Shown: in pieces, positions 38,607-49,553 of the stretch
Layout of the letters: each line of letters starts with the position of its first letter
Numbering within the stretch: position 1 is the stretch's first letter
NCBI RefSeq assembly: GCF_026626745.1
Contig: NZ_JAPNJW010000001.1
Location: 3,890,001-3,954,000 of the forward strand
Origin: Nannocystis sp. RBIL2
GTDB taxonomy: Bacteria; Myxococcota_A; Polyangia; Nannocystales; Nannocystaceae
Direction: 5' to 3'
DNA: 64,000 nt
Notes under the pieces: model-generated
Told to the model about the DNA's origin: nothing
Databases searched by the model: none
What the model saw: the letters and a program-made list of their open reading frames with translations, nothing else
Program-made: the position numbers and the translations under genes

Positions 38607-39512
38607 ATGTTGCACCCGCCGCTCAGCGACGCCCGGCTCGGCGCCCGCCTGCACAAGCTCGTCGGCCCCGACGCCGGCCCGGCGCAGCGCGAGCTGGCGG
38701 CCCGCGCCCTGATCCCCGCGCCCGGCAGCGACACCTGGCTGACGCTCTATCAACTGTGGGCGCTCGGTCACCCGCCGCACGCCGACCTCGCCGGGCGCAC
38801 CGCCGCCGAGCTCCCGGGCCCCACGATCTTCGCCGCCCTCGCCGACCCGCTGCTGCCCGCGCCCGCGCTCGACTTCATGGCCCGGCGGCGGCTCGGACAC
38901 GCCGACGAGCTCGCGGTGCTCGTGCGCCACCCGCAGGTCCACGCCGACACCCTCGCGCTCGTCGCCCGCTGCGGCCCGCCGCGCGCCTGCGAGGCGATCG
39001 CTCTGGCCCACCCGCGCCTGCTCGCCGCGCCGGCGATCCTCGCGGCGCTCGCCCGCAACCCGCGCTGCCCGAGCGCCGCCCTCCACGCGGCCGTCGAGCT
39101 CGGCGCCCGCGAGCGCGTGCCCGGCCTGCGCGGCCTGCTGCGATCATTGCTCTCGGGACATGTCCCTCACGACAGGTCCGACGACCACGCCGCGCGCCAG
39201 CTCGCCGCCCTGCGCTCGCGCGCCGGCGAAGACCTCGCGTCCGCGCCTTCGCTGCCGCCCGACCCGCCCGACGACGACGACCTGCCGGCCCCGCGCGAGC
39301 AAGCGCCCGCGCCAGTCCTGGCCGCGCCCGCGCGCATCGTCCCGCCCTACGCCGCCGGCGTCGCTCGCGTCCTCGACCCGGCCACCCCGCTGCCGCTGGC
39401 GATGAGCCTGCTGTGGCGCCTGCGTCGCGCCGACCTGCGCCGCGTCGCCGACGCCCGCCGCCTCCCGCGACCGCTCGTGGCCGCCGCCCGCCGGAGGCTC
39501 GGCCAGCCATGA
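38607..39512 (+). CDS. Hypothetical Ala/Leu-rich helical protein
   Basis: 301 residues, Leu/Ala/Arg rich, with HEAT-like helical pairs in the first two thirds (for example LVRHPQVHADTLALVARCGPPRACEAIALAHPRLLAAP). No family recognised. Residues about 183-191 (LLSGHVPHDRS) are from a palindromic repeat, followed by an acidic/Pro linker. It begins 10 bp after the Uma2 gene on the same strand. Confidence 0.65.
   Translation: MLHPPLSDARLGARLHKLVGPDAGPAQRELAARALIPAPGSDTWLTLYQLWALGHPPHADLAGRTAAELPGPTIFAALADPLLPAPALDFMARRRLGHADELAVLVRHPQVHADTLALVARCGPPRACEAIALAHPRLLAAPAILAALARNPRCPSAALHAAVELGARERVPGLRGLLRSLLSGHVPHDRSDDHAARQLAALRSRAGEDLASAPSLPPDPPDDDDLPAPREQAPAPVLAAPARIVPPYAAGVARVLDPATPLPLAMSLLWRLRRADLRRVADARRLPRPLVAAARRRLGQP
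39153..39180. repeat. Palindromic repeat inside the hypothetical gene
   Basis: TCGGGACATGTCCCTCACGACAGG, translated as LSGHVPHDR. Confidence 0.75.
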
Positions 39513-39529
39513 ACTTCTCCTTCGCGCCC

Positions 39530-39800
39530 GCGACGAATCATCACACCGCGCCGGCCCCTGCGCTCGTCGCCGGCCTTCGCTCCGCGCCCACCGCGAATCA
39601 TCACTCGCGCTCCGCTCCCGCCCTCGCCGACCTTCGCTCCACCCGCCGCGAACAACTCGCGCTCGGCCCCTGCCCCCGTCGCCGACCTTCGCTCCGCGCC
39701 CGCCGCGAATCATCACTCGCGCTCGTCCCCTGCCCTCGTCGCCGACCTCCGCTCCGCGCCCGCCGCGAATCGTCCCTCGCTCGCCCGCTCATGAATCACC
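39530..39800. repeat. Tandem repeat, about 55-60 bp unit, five copies
   Basis: CGCGAATCATCACTCGCGCTC-like ends recur at about 39535, 39595, 39650, 39707 and 39767, with CCGACCTTCGCTCCGCGCCC between them. It fills the 319-bp gap 39513-39831, which has no supportable gene. Confidence 0.75.
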
Positions 39801-39831
39801 GCACTCGTCCCGCCCCGAGGTTCGCCCGCTC

Positions 39832-40854
39832 ATGACCCGTCTCCGCACCGCGCTCGCGCGCTGGGGCGGCGCGCTGCTCCGCCCGCGCGCCACCGTCGCT
39901 TCGTTGGCCCCCGAGGACGGCCCGCGCGACGGCCTCCTCTTCATCCTCCTGTTCGCCGCCGGCGCGCACCTGCTGGCGCTCGGCGACGCCGCGGCCGACT
40001 TCGCCGCCATGGCCGGGCTTGCGGCCCTTCCCACCCTGCTGGCGGGCTTCACCGTCCTGATCCCGTGGCTCGTCACCACCCTCGCCGTCGAGGCGATCCT
40101 CGGCCCGCTGCGGGCCCACCGGGCTGCCCTGTGCATGTTGCCGATGCTGCTCGTGGTCGTCGCGGCGCGCCTCGCCGCCGGCCTCGGCCACCCGCTACCT
40201 GTCCCCAAGTACAGCATCGAGATCGCCGGGGCTGTGCTCGCCGCCGGCCTGGCGCTGTGGATCCGCCCAACAGTCTGCCTGTCCCGAGAGACAGCCAAGC
40301 CCGCGCCGCCGGCCGGCCGCGCCGCGCTCGTGGTCGGCGCCCTCGTCGTGCTGTTGCCGCTGGCCAGCGCCGGCCGCGACGCCGCCGATCTGGCCGCGCA
40401 CTGGCAGACCCTCGCGCCCGTGGCCGTCGGCGAGGCCGTGCCCGAGTTCCACGCCGAGGACCTCGACGGCGGCGACTTCACCACCGCCGACCTGCGCGGC
40501 GGGGCCCGGCTGCTGGTCTTCTTCACCAGCTGGTGCGGCGTGTGCAGCGACGAGATGAGCAAGTACGTCGCGGTCCACCACGAGCTCGCCGAGCGCGGCT
40601 TCGCGGTCGTCGGCGTCAATTGCGACCGCGAGGGCGACCAGCGGGCGATCGCCGCCCGCTACCGCGACGACAAGCAGCTGCCCTTCCGCATCGTCCTCGA
40701 CCGCGGCGCGATCTCCCGCGCCTTCCGCCTGTCCGTGTATCCGCACCTGGTGCTGGTCGACGCCCACGGGCGGATCCGCTGGGTCCACCAGGGTCGGGCC
40801 CTGGACAGCACCTTGCGCGCAGCGATCACTGCGGCCACCAGCCCCGATCCATGA
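39832..40854 (+). CDS. Membrane protein with thioredoxin-like (TlpA/ResA) domain
   Basis: 340 residues. Four to five TM helices lie in the first 190 residues (Yip1-like layout), followed by a redoxin domain: VGEAVPEFHAEDLDGGDFTTADLRGG, then FFTSWCGVCSDEM with the active CxxC (about 230-233), and the cis-Pro in LSVYPHLVLVD. It probably reduces disulfides in the periplasm. Residues TVCLSRETAKP between TM segments come from a repeat (40276-40297). Its stop overlaps the next ATG (ATGA). Confidence 0.85.
   Translation: MTRLRTALARWGGALLRPRATVASLAPEDGPRDGLLFILLFAAGAHLLALGDAAADFAAMAGLAALPTLLAGFTVLIPWLVTTLAVEAILGPLRAHRAALCMLPMLLVVVAARLAAGLGHPLPVPKYSIEIAGAVLAAGLALWIRPTVCLSRETAKPAPPAGRAALVVGALVVLLPLASAGRDAADLAAHWQTLAPVAVGEAVPEFHAEDLDGGDFTTADLRGGARLLVFFTSWCGVCSDEMSKYVAVHHELAERGFAVVGVNCDREGDQRAIAARYRDDKQLPFRIVLDRGAISRAFRLSVYPHLVLVDAHGRIRWVHQGRALDSTLRAAITAATSPDP
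40276..40297. repeat. Variant palindromic repeat (CTGTCC..GGACAG type)
   Basis: GCCTGTCCCGAGAGACAGCC pairs CTGTC with GACAG, a variant of the usual CATGTC core. Confidence 0.55.
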
Positions 40855-41552
40855 CCACCTCCGCCCGCGCCCGTCTCGTCCCCTTGCTGCTCGCGTTCGC
40901 CTGCGCCCCGGCCGCCGGCGAGGACGACGGCCTCGATCGCCACCCCGCGCTCGGAGCTTGCCTCGAGGACATGTCCGAAGCGCCATCCGACCCGTTCGCC
41001 GACTGCGTCGACGAGTTCGTGGCGATGGGCGGCGGCTGGGGCGAGGAGTCGTTCCCTGACATCGTCCTCGGCCCGCCCGAGGCCGGCGAGAACGGCAACG
41101 CCGGCCTCGACGTGCTGTCGCTCGGCTGCGGCGGCCAGATCACCCTCCACTTCGCCGGCGACGGCGTCGTCGACGGGCCCGGCCCCGACCTGCTCGTGTT
41201 CGAGAACCCGTTCACCGTCGGCGACGGCACCTTCGCCGAGCCGGCGCGCGTGCTCGTCAGCGACGACGGCGTCGACTGGCGCGCTTTCGCCTGCGACCCG
41301 GCCGGCGACGATCTCCTGCGCGGCTGCGCCGGCGTCGCGCTGGTCCGCGCCAACACCGGCAACGGCCTCGACCCCACCGACCCCGCCGAGGCCGGCGGCG
41401 ACGCCTTCGACCTGGCCGAGGTCGGTCTCGCGCGGGCCCGCTACGTCCGCCTCATCGACGTCGGCGACGAGTACGATCCGTCCGGCCAATGGTGCAGCGG
41501 TCGCAGCGGCGGCTTCGACCTCGACGCCCTGGCCGCCGTCCACGCGCCATGA
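40851..41552 (+). CDS. Secreted protein, cell-surface type
   Basis: 233 residues. Signal peptide (LVPLLLAFACAPAAG) with possible lipobox FAC. The mature part has SLGCGGQITLHFAGDGVVDGPGPDLLVFENPF, a pattern seen in several extracellular calcium-binding-like modules, then RYVRLIDVG and a Gly/Asp-rich end. I know similar uncharacterised proteins but no function. LEDMSEAPS after the signal is repeat-derived. Coupled by ATGA on both sides, so it forms an operon with the TlpA-like and next gene. Confidence 0.75.
   Translation: MTTSARARLVPLLLAFACAPAAGEDDGLDRHPALGACLEDMSEAPSDPFADCVDEFVAMGGGWGEESFPDIVLGPPEAGENGNAGLDVLSLGCGGQITLHFAGDGVVDGPGPDLLVFENPFTVGDGTFAEPARVLVSDDGVDWRAFACDPAGDDLLRGCAGVALVRANTGNGLDPTDPAEAGGDAFDLAEVGLARARYVRLIDVGDEYDPSGQWCSGRSGGFDLDALAAVHAP
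40966..40982. repeat. Palindromic half-repeat after the signal peptide
   Basis: CGAGGACATGTCCGAAG, translated LEDMSEA. Confidence 0.6.
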
Positions 41553-42115
41553 GCTTCCACCTCTACAACCGTCACGCCCAGGCCCATGTCGGCAAGCGCT
41601 TCCCCGGCGCCACCGTGCTCGACCTGACCTCGCGCGGGCCTGACCCTTGGGTCAGGTTTAGCCCCTTCTATCCGCACGGCGGCATCCCGGTGCCCTTCAC
41701 CCCCGGGCGCACCGCCGCCTCGGTCGAGGGCGTGTGGCAGGCGCTCAAGGTGTTCGCCACCCAGGACATCGACCCGAGCAAGCTCGACGTCACGACGATG
41801 AAGGGCCTGAAGCGCACTGTGCAGCGCCTGGGCGCCTGCCTCGGCCACCGCGACGGCCTCGAAGGGGCGCGCCTGCTGACCTACGCCGAGGCCCGCCGGC
41901 AGATCTACCTGCCCACGTACCGCCACGTCCTGGACCACCACCTCGGGGCCGAGCTCGCCGAGCTGCGCCGCCTCGGCGCCGCGGGCCAGGTCGTCCTCCT
42001 CGACTACGAGACCAACCCCGACCCCGACGACCTCAGCCGCCCCCTCTCGCACGTCGGCCTGGTCATCCACCTGCTCGAAGGGACATGGCCCGGAGAGCAT
42101 GTCTCTTCCGCCTGA
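41549..42115 (+). CDS. Conserved hypothetical protein (DUF6939-like, tentative)
   Basis: 188 residues starting at the ATGA overlap. Contains VLDLTSRGPDPWVRFSPFYPHGG, FTPGRTAASVEGVWQALKVF and RLLTYAEARRQIYLPTYRHVL, which I associate with an uncharacterised family seen in phages and bacteria; the domain name is from memory. Cytosolic, with no catalytic motif known to me. The last residues EGTWPGEHVSSA come from a palindromic repeat that supplies the C-terminus. Confidence 0.7.
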   Translation: MSFHLYNRHAQAHVGKRFPGATVLDLTSRGPDPWVRFSPFYPHGGIPVPFTPGRTAASVEGVWQALKVFATQDIDPSKLDVTTMKGLKRTVQRLGACLGHRDGLEGARLLTYAEARRQIYLPTYRHVLDHHLGAELAELRRLGAAGQVVLLDYETNPDPDDLSRPLSHVGLVIHLLEGTWPGEHVSSA

Positions 42116-42285
42116 AAATCTCTTTAGAAATCGCATCTGTTCGGGCACGCTCCGATCTCATGCGGTCGGCGCTCGCTGCCACCTGCACGGCTCACATGTC
42201 CTTCGGGACACCTCGCCGGCCCTCACCCTCTGTCGTCGCCGCTCGCGGCCGACCACCGCGCGGCCGCATGTCTCTCAGAACACCT
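42078..42285. repeat. Three palindromic repeats at and after the operon end
   Basis: Copies at 42078-42110, 42193-42213 (CACATGTCCTTCGGGACA) and 42267-42285. They fill the 216-bp convergent gap. Confidence 0.75.
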
Positions 42286-42331
42286 CGACGGCTCGCGCTC
42301 CAGGCGGTCTCGTCTCAGTGATTGACGCCCA

Positions 42332-43243
42332 TTAATCGGCCGCGCCGCCCTGACCGAGCACGCGCGTGAGGCTGAGATCGATCTGGCTGCGGACCAGCCG
42401 CAGCACGCTGTCCGACTCCGACTCCGACAGCCTCAGCGACTGCACCAGCAGCGCGCGCGTCCGCTGGGCCAGATCCTCGCGCACGCGCACCAGCCGGCGC
42501 GCGGCAGTGGCCCGGTGGACCCGCTGCAGCCCGGCGATCTGGTCGATGCTGAGGCCGTCGAGCAGGTGCTGGCGCAGGAGGTTCCGCGCCTGCTCGTCGA
42601 GCTCGGCCAGCGCCGCGTGGAACGAGCGGCGGAACGCCTCGCCGTAGGTCGCCTTGAGGTGAGCCAGCTCGACGTCGCCGCCGACCCCATCGTCGACCAG
42701 CTCGAGGTCGTCGGCCGGAGTGTGACGCGCGTCGCGCCCGGCCAGGCGCCGCGCTTCGCGAGCGACCGCGACGTACAGCCACCCGGCCAGGTCGCCGCGC
42801 CCTGAGTACGTGGCGAGTCGCAGCGTCCCGCTCGCGTCGGCCACCAGCAAGCTGCCGGCGATCCGCTGCCGCGCGTCGGCCACCACCTCGGCCGCCAGGC
42901 CCGCGCGTGCCAGCCGCTCGGCCACCGGCGACAGATACGCCGCGTCGAAGTGCTGCAGCGCCCGCGCGTCGCCGGCCAGGCAGGCCGCGACCAGGCACAG
43001 CTCGTCGGCCTTCAGCCGCGCCAGCGCGGCCAGCGGATCGGCCTCCGCCGCGACCTTCTCGCCCAAGAACCGTCCGACCTGCTCGTCGGCCAGCGCGACC
43101 CCGGAGAAGCGCCGCCGCGCCGCCGCTACGATGGCCGCCAGCGCGGAGGACACTGCGACACGATCGACGACCTCGGCCGGGCTCGAGAGACGCGAGAGGA
43201 ACGAGGCCGTGAGGACGTCGGACAAGCGCGTGCAGTTTGTCAC
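42332..43243 (-). CDS. Sigma-70-like regulator of myxobacterial type
   Basis: 303 residues from the GTG at 43243 (a TTG at 43252 is possible). The middle has a degenerate region 2 (YSGRGDLAGWLYVAVAREARRL). The C-terminal region 4-like HTH is LDEQARNLLRQHLLDGLSIDQIAGLQRVHRATAARRLVRVREDL. Such proteins occur next to Ser/Thr kinases in Nannocystis-like genomes and may direct transcription of the linked kinase. Region 2 lacks clear promoter-melting residues, so it may not be a full sigma factor. Confidence 0.75.
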   Translation of the reverse strand: MTNCTRLSDVLTASFLSRLSSPAEVVDRVAVSSALAAIVAAARRRFSGVALADEQVGRFLGEKVAAEADPLAALARLKADELCLVAACLAGDARALQHFDAAYLSPVAERLARAGLAAEVVADARQRIAGSLLVADASGTLRLATYSGRGDLAGWLYVAVAREARRLAGRDARHTPADDLELVDDGVGGDVELAHLKATYGEAFRRSFHAALAELDEQARNLLRQHLLDGLSIDQIAGLQRVHRATAARRLVRVREDLAQRTRALLVQSLRLSESESDSVLRLVRSQIDLSLTRVLGQGGAAD

Positions 43244-43335
43244 GGAAATCAAGACACCGGCAGCCGCGACTCGCCGACGCCCGCCGCCTCTCCCCGGTGA
43301 CGCCGCCCTCTCACCGCGGCGCCGGAGGATCCGTC

Positions 43336-43440
43336 ATGAAGCCCACGAACACCCCGCCCCCGAAATCCCAGCCGCCGCGGACCGACCGCCCCCTCGTCAT
43401 CCGCACCGGCGTGCGCGCCGGCCCCTACGAATTTTTATAA
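43336..43440 (+). CDS. 34-residue peptide of unknown function
   Basis: A short frame with a good Shine-Dalgarno (GGAGGA about 8 bp upstream of the ATG). It starts with a Pro/Lys/Thr-rich half (MKPTNTPPPK) and ends with PLVIRTGVRAGPYEFL, where the last codons are AT-rich. It is divergent from the sigma-like gene and next to the kinase gene. I think similar peptides with V(I/V)RTxVRAG ends occur in myxobacterial genomes, possibly as precursors of modified peptides, but this is recall, not evidence. Confidence 0.55.
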   Translation: MKPTNTPPPKSQPPRTDRPLVIRTGVRAGPYEFL

Positions 43441-43486
43441 GCGGACCGCGCGAGCCCGCGCGCCGCTCCTCGCCATTCGCTCGTGA

Positions 43487-43514
43487 TGTGACATGTCCTT
43501 CGAGACATGTCACA
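43487..43514. repeat. Perfect palindromic repeat hairpin (11-bp stem)
   Basis: TGTGACATGTC and GACATGTCACA pair completely around CTTCGA, 47 bp after the small peptide gene. Confidence 0.85.
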
Positions 43515-43530
43515 CCTCCGCGTCCTTCAC

Positions 43531-43560
43531 GGATGATATGTCCTTTCGGACATATCATCC
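43531..43560. repeat. Perfect palindromic repeat hairpin (13-bp stem), compensated variant
   Basis: GGATGATATGTCC and GGACATATCATCC pair over all 13 positions around TTTC. Compared with the usual ACATGTCC/GGACATGT, a C-to-T and a G-to-A change occur at partner positions, so pairing is kept. With the copy at 43487 it likely marks the end of the short-peptide transcript. Confidence 0.85.
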
Positions 43561-43614
43561 CGCGCGTCCGCCAATTCCGCCGCGCTCACCCGAACCAACC
43601 CACGTTTCTAAACT

Positions 43615-46359
<2,745 letters not shown>

Positions 46360-46433
46360 GCCGATCGCCGCGGACGAGCTCGCCGATGGTCCTCGCGGGC
46401 CCGCGGCGCGGTCAAGCCCGCGGACCCCTCGCG

Positions 46434-47114
46434 TCAGCAATCACCGCAACCGCAGAACCCCACCTGACACTGCCCGGGGCCGATCGGCGTCGTGTGACAG
46501 TACTGGTCCCAGAACCACGCGCACCCGTTCTGATGGCAGATGTTCGGGCAGCCGTTGTCCGCGGCGGGCCGCGGGCTGAGCGTGAGGTCGTCGGTGAAGA
46601 ATCCGTCGCTGCCGGTGAGCTGCTGCTCGACCTCCGCGAGCAGACCCGGCGCCAGATCGAGCTCGACGAAGGCCGCGCGCGCCAGCTCCCACTCGCCCTG
46701 GACTTCGGCGAACAGCGCCCGCGCGGCCGGATCGTCGGCGCCCTCGGCGTGGACCACCGCAGTGCGCCCGCCGGCCCGGATCGTCAGCGGCGCCGGCACC
46801 TGCGTGGTGTCGACCTCGAACTCGAGCGCGCGCCCCTGCCAGTCCAGCTGCAGGCGGACCACCCCGGGCGCCACCGTCTGCGTCGTCAGGTCGCCGAGCT
46901 CCGACGCGCCGCGAAGCACCACGTGCGCGCCGGCGGCCTCGCGTGTGACCGTGTAATCAGTGACGCCGCGAGCCAGCACGGCGGTCGCGGTCGCGGCCTC
47001 GACGACGGGCGCGGTCTCGCTGCGATCGACCGCGACGGGCTCCTCGTCGCAGCCGGCCGGAGCGGCGGCGACGAACAGGACAGCAGGAAGGATTCGGAGG
47101 ATGAAATTCGCCAT
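46434..47114 (-). CDS. Secreted Cys-rich protein, possible lipoprotein
   Basis: 226 residues. Signal peptide LRILPAVLFVAAAPAGC with lipobox-like AGC. The central part is beta-rich; the last 40 residues are Cys-rich (NGCPNICHQNGC, YCHTTPIGPGQCQVGFCGCGDC), suggesting a disulfide knot or metal site. No family recognised. It shares its strand with the kinase gene 74 bp downstream, so it may be the first gene of that unit. Confidence 0.75.
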   Translation of the reverse strand: MANFILRILPAVLFVAAAPAGCDEEPVAVDRSETAPVVEAATATAVLARGVTDYTVTREAAGAHVVLRGASELGDLTTQTVAPGVVRLQLDWQGRALEFEVDTTQVPAPLTIRAGGRTAVVHAEGADDPAARALFAEVQGEWELARAAFVELDLAPGLLAEVEQQLTGSDGFFTDDLTLSPRPAADNGCPNICHQNGCAWFWDQYCHTTPIGPGQCQVGFCGCGDC

Positions 47115-47621
47115 GTGGGTGACCTCGGTGGAACAGGAGCCGGCGTCACGCGCCGCGCCTCCCGCCCGGACGAGGCAGCGCGCGCGACCAGGTCGCGCCG
47201 GTCGACGAAATTCTTCAAAAAAAAGGTGAGACCCATGACGCGGTCGCTCGCCACGCGTGCTCGGGCCCGTGCGTTGCCCCGCCTGTCCCCGAGGACATAC
47301 TTTTTAAAAATCTCGCCCGTGCTCCCGCGGCTGACCACCGCCGCGGCCGCCCGGGCAGACTCACATGTCTCTTGAGACAGCCGAGATCCTGGCTCCCTCG
47401 TTCGTCTCCCTCGCTACCGCCGGCGACGGGCGCTCCCCCATCGCGACGCGCTCCATCCCGGGCCAGCCGCCAGTCATCCGCGCTGCCGACGCTGTCCGCT
47501 CACCGAGCCGCTGCCGTGCCCCGCAGGACAGCTCTTCCGGGCGCCCTCACCCGAGACTGTCACCGCGCACTCGCTCGACCTGTCCCCAAGACCATCCCCC
47601 GCTCACCCGAGCGCGGCCCCG
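47115..47621. other. Intergenic region (507 bp)
   Basis: Holds A-rich and AT patches at 47213-47225 and 47299-47309 plus repeat copies at 47281-47300 and 47362-47380. Diverged copies lie around 47520 and 47580. No gene is supported. Confidence 0.6.
47281..47380. repeat. Two palindromic repeat copies
   Basis: CCTGTCCCCGAGGACATAC and CACATGTCTCTTGAGACAG. Confidence 0.65.
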
Positions 47622-47846
47622 CTAGCTGCGGCCGCGCAGGCGCTCGAGCGCCTGGACCAGCGACTCGAACGCGATCCGCTCCGCCTCCGTGCGCGACAGC
47701 TCGCCGTCGATCTCGCAGATCGCGGCGCGCTCGTCGAAGCGCAGCCGCAGGTCGTCGCGCAGCGCGTCGTCGCGGACCTGCGCCAGCAACGTCGCCGCCT
47801 GCCGAGCCCAGCGGCTCGGCCCCGTCCCCGCACTCGCAGCCTTCAC
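47622..47846 (-). CDS. Small hypothetical helical protein
   Basis: 74 residues from a GTG with TAGAGG a few bases upstream. Highly charged and helical (LLAQVRDDALRDDLRLRFDERAAICEIDGELSRTEAERIAF). No family recognised. Codon use is typical of real genes in this window, and the size fits a small cytosolic protein. Confidence 0.55.
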   Translation of the reverse strand: MKAASAGTGPSRWARQAATLLAQVRDDALRDDLRLRFDERAAICEIDGELSRTEAERIAFESLVQALERLRGRS

Positions 47847-47939
47847 GACCCCTCTATGCCCGAGCCCCGGCCGCCTCGCCATCGCCGAAGCACGCGCCGT
47901 TCCGCGCAGCGCACATTCGCCCCGCGCGGCACTGCGCAT

Positions 47940-47962
47940 CACATGTCTCTCGAGACATGTTC
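47940..47962. repeat. Palindromic repeat hairpin
   Basis: ACATGTCTC and GAGACATGT pair perfectly with a 2-nt loop. Confidence 0.8.
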
Positions 47963-47990
47963 ATTATCGCCAGTCGGCCACGGACGCGCC

Positions 47991-48160
47991 GCTGCGCGCG
48001 GCGCGATCGACATGTCTCAAAGAACACTCTTCAGAATGCTCGCCGCCGAATTTGCGCGGGCCTCGTGCGCTGGCCGCTGCGCGCGGCGCGATCGACATGT
48101 CTCAAAGGACACTCTTGAAAAGGCCGCCGCCGAACCGGCGCGGACCTCGTGCGTCGTCCG
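47991..48160. repeat. Direct duplication of an 85-bp unit containing the palindrome
   Basis: GCTGCGCGCGGCGCGATCG begins at 47991 and 48076. Each unit goes on with ACATGTCTCAAAG(A/G)ACACTCTT, GCCGCCGAA and CCTCGTGCG. Confidence 0.8.
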
Positions 48161-48456
48161 TCGCGCCGGGGCGCCGTCTCGCCGTCGCCCGCCGCGCAGC
48201 ATTCGGGGTCCACGCCCGGCAACTGCCGCTCGCGCGGCGATCCGACCTGTCCCGAAGATCATCCGGCTCACGACGCCGGCGGTCCACCGCTCAGGCCGCT
48301 CGTACGAAGAATCAGCCCGTCCCGGTCGTCGACGCGGCTGTCTCTTGGGTCATATCATCCCGCGGGGCCCGAACCCGCCGCCGTCGAAGCTGCACGCCGC
48401 CGCCAGCGCTGCCGCCAGCGCGAGGGCCTGCGTCTGTCGCGGCCCCGCGCCGCTGC

Positions 48457-49449
48457 TCACGGCAGCGGACCCTCGCAGATGAACTTGAAGCCCTCGTCGC
48501 ACATGTGATCGGCCCATTTGCCGCCCGTGCCGCCGCCGGGGTAGCCGCCCACGCCGTTGCTATCGACGAGCAGCATGCAGTCGGCGTTCTCCCACAGGAA
48601 CCACTCCTGATTGTTGGGCTCGTTGTTGCCCCACGAGTCGCCTGCCACGTTGGTGTCGTCGGACACCCACTTGAAGGTGCCCTCGGTCATGCGGTCGTTG
48701 CCGCCGGTCCACCACAGTCCGGTGTTGCCCATCTCCTGCAGCAGGAAGGTGCGCTCGTCGCCGCCGTCGTCCTTGACCAGGTGCAGCCCACGGGTCACGC
48801 AGAACTGCTCGGCCGGCTCCCAGTCGAGCTCCTCGTTGCAGAAGTAATACAGGCTCCCCTCGCGCACCCTGAATTTGCAGCCGGCGCAGGTGTCGCTGTT
48901 GCTCTCGGCGTCGAACTCGTCGAACACCCCGTCGCAGTCGTTGTCGATCCCGTCGCACATCTCGGTGATGCCGGGGTGTGAGTTGGCCGACATGTCATTG
49001 CAATCGCTGTTGTCCGGCACCCACCCCTGCTCGCCCTCGCAGACCAGCATGGGCGTGTTCGGGTCGCCGTAGTTGTCGTTGTCGTTGTCCTTGTAGAGCA
49101 TCACCAGCGGGCAGCCCGTCGTCTCCGGCGCCGTCGTGCTGGTCATCGGCTGCGTGGTGTCGGTGGTCGTCGTTTCGGGCTCGGTGGTGGTCGTGAGCGG
49201 CGGCATCGACGTCGGATCGCCGCCTGGTCCGCCGGTGCCGTCGGTCATCGACTCCGAGCCCGACACGCCGAGCGTGTCCTCGCTCGTCGACGAGCCCGTC
49301 GGCCCGGGGTCGGTCGACGGCACCATCTCCGACGTCGAGCCCGTGGTCGTCGGCCCCGCGCCGGCGCCGGTCTGCGGCGTCTCGCCCAGCCCCGTGGCGT
49401 CGAACGTGCAGCCCGCGAGCGCGAGCACCAAACCGGCCACCCTTCTCAT
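48457..49449 (-). CDS. Lipoprotein with MopE-type metal motif and C-type lectin domain
   Basis: 330 residues. Signal with lipobox (LALAGC), a Thr/Ser-rich linker of about 80 residues, then a MopE-like segment with CPLVMLYKDNDNDNYGD and CDGIDNDCDGVFDEFD (calcium/metal-binding, also seen in MopE proteins of myxobacteria). The last 120 residues are a CTLD: AEQFCVTRGLHLV, WWTGGNDR, WGNNEPNN (carbohydrate/Ca site EPN), ENADCMLL, KWADHMCDEGFKFICE. This implies calcium-dependent sugar binding at the surface. Leaderless -10 TAGAGT 8 bp upstream. Confidence 0.88.
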   Translation of the reverse strand: MRRVAGLVLALAGCTFDATGLGETPQTGAGAGPTTTGSTSEMVPSTDPGPTGSSTSEDTLGVSGSESMTDGTGGPGGDPTSMPPLTTTTEPETTTTDTTQPMTSTTAPETTGCPLVMLYKDNDNDNYGDPNTPMLVCEGEQGWVPDNSDCNDMSANSHPGITEMCDGIDNDCDGVFDEFDAESNSDTCAGCKFRVREGSLYYFCNEELDWEPAEQFCVTRGLHLVKDDGGDERTFLLQEMGNTGLWWTGGNDRMTEGTFKWVSDDTNVAGDSWGNNEPNNQEWFLWENADCMLLVDSNGVGGYPGGGTGGKWADHMCDEGFKFICEGPLP

Positions 49450-49457
49450 CGCTCCGC

Positions 49458-49463
49458 ACTCTA
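49458..49463 (-). promoter_or_regulatory. -10 element TAGAGT of the lectin gene
   Basis: Lies 8 bp before the ATG at 49449. Confidence 0.5.
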
Positions 49464-49541
49464 GCTGGAACCCCGTCCGCGCGGGCCGCCTGCACCCGCC
49501 GAAGCCTCACGCGCGCGAGCGCGAGCGCGTGCCGCGTTTGA

Positions 49542-49547
49542 TACACT
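49542..49547 (+). promoter_or_regulatory. -10 element TACACT, leaderless start
   Basis: Lies 6 bp before the ATG at 49554. Confidence 0.6.
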
Positions 49548-49553
49548 CGCCGC

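Larger units (their letters stand above)
47847..48456. other. Repeat-rich intergenic region (610 bp)
   Basis: Contains a hairpin copy of the palindrome, a duplicated 85-bp segment and diverged copies near 48246 and 48333. No gene supported. Confidence 0.65.
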
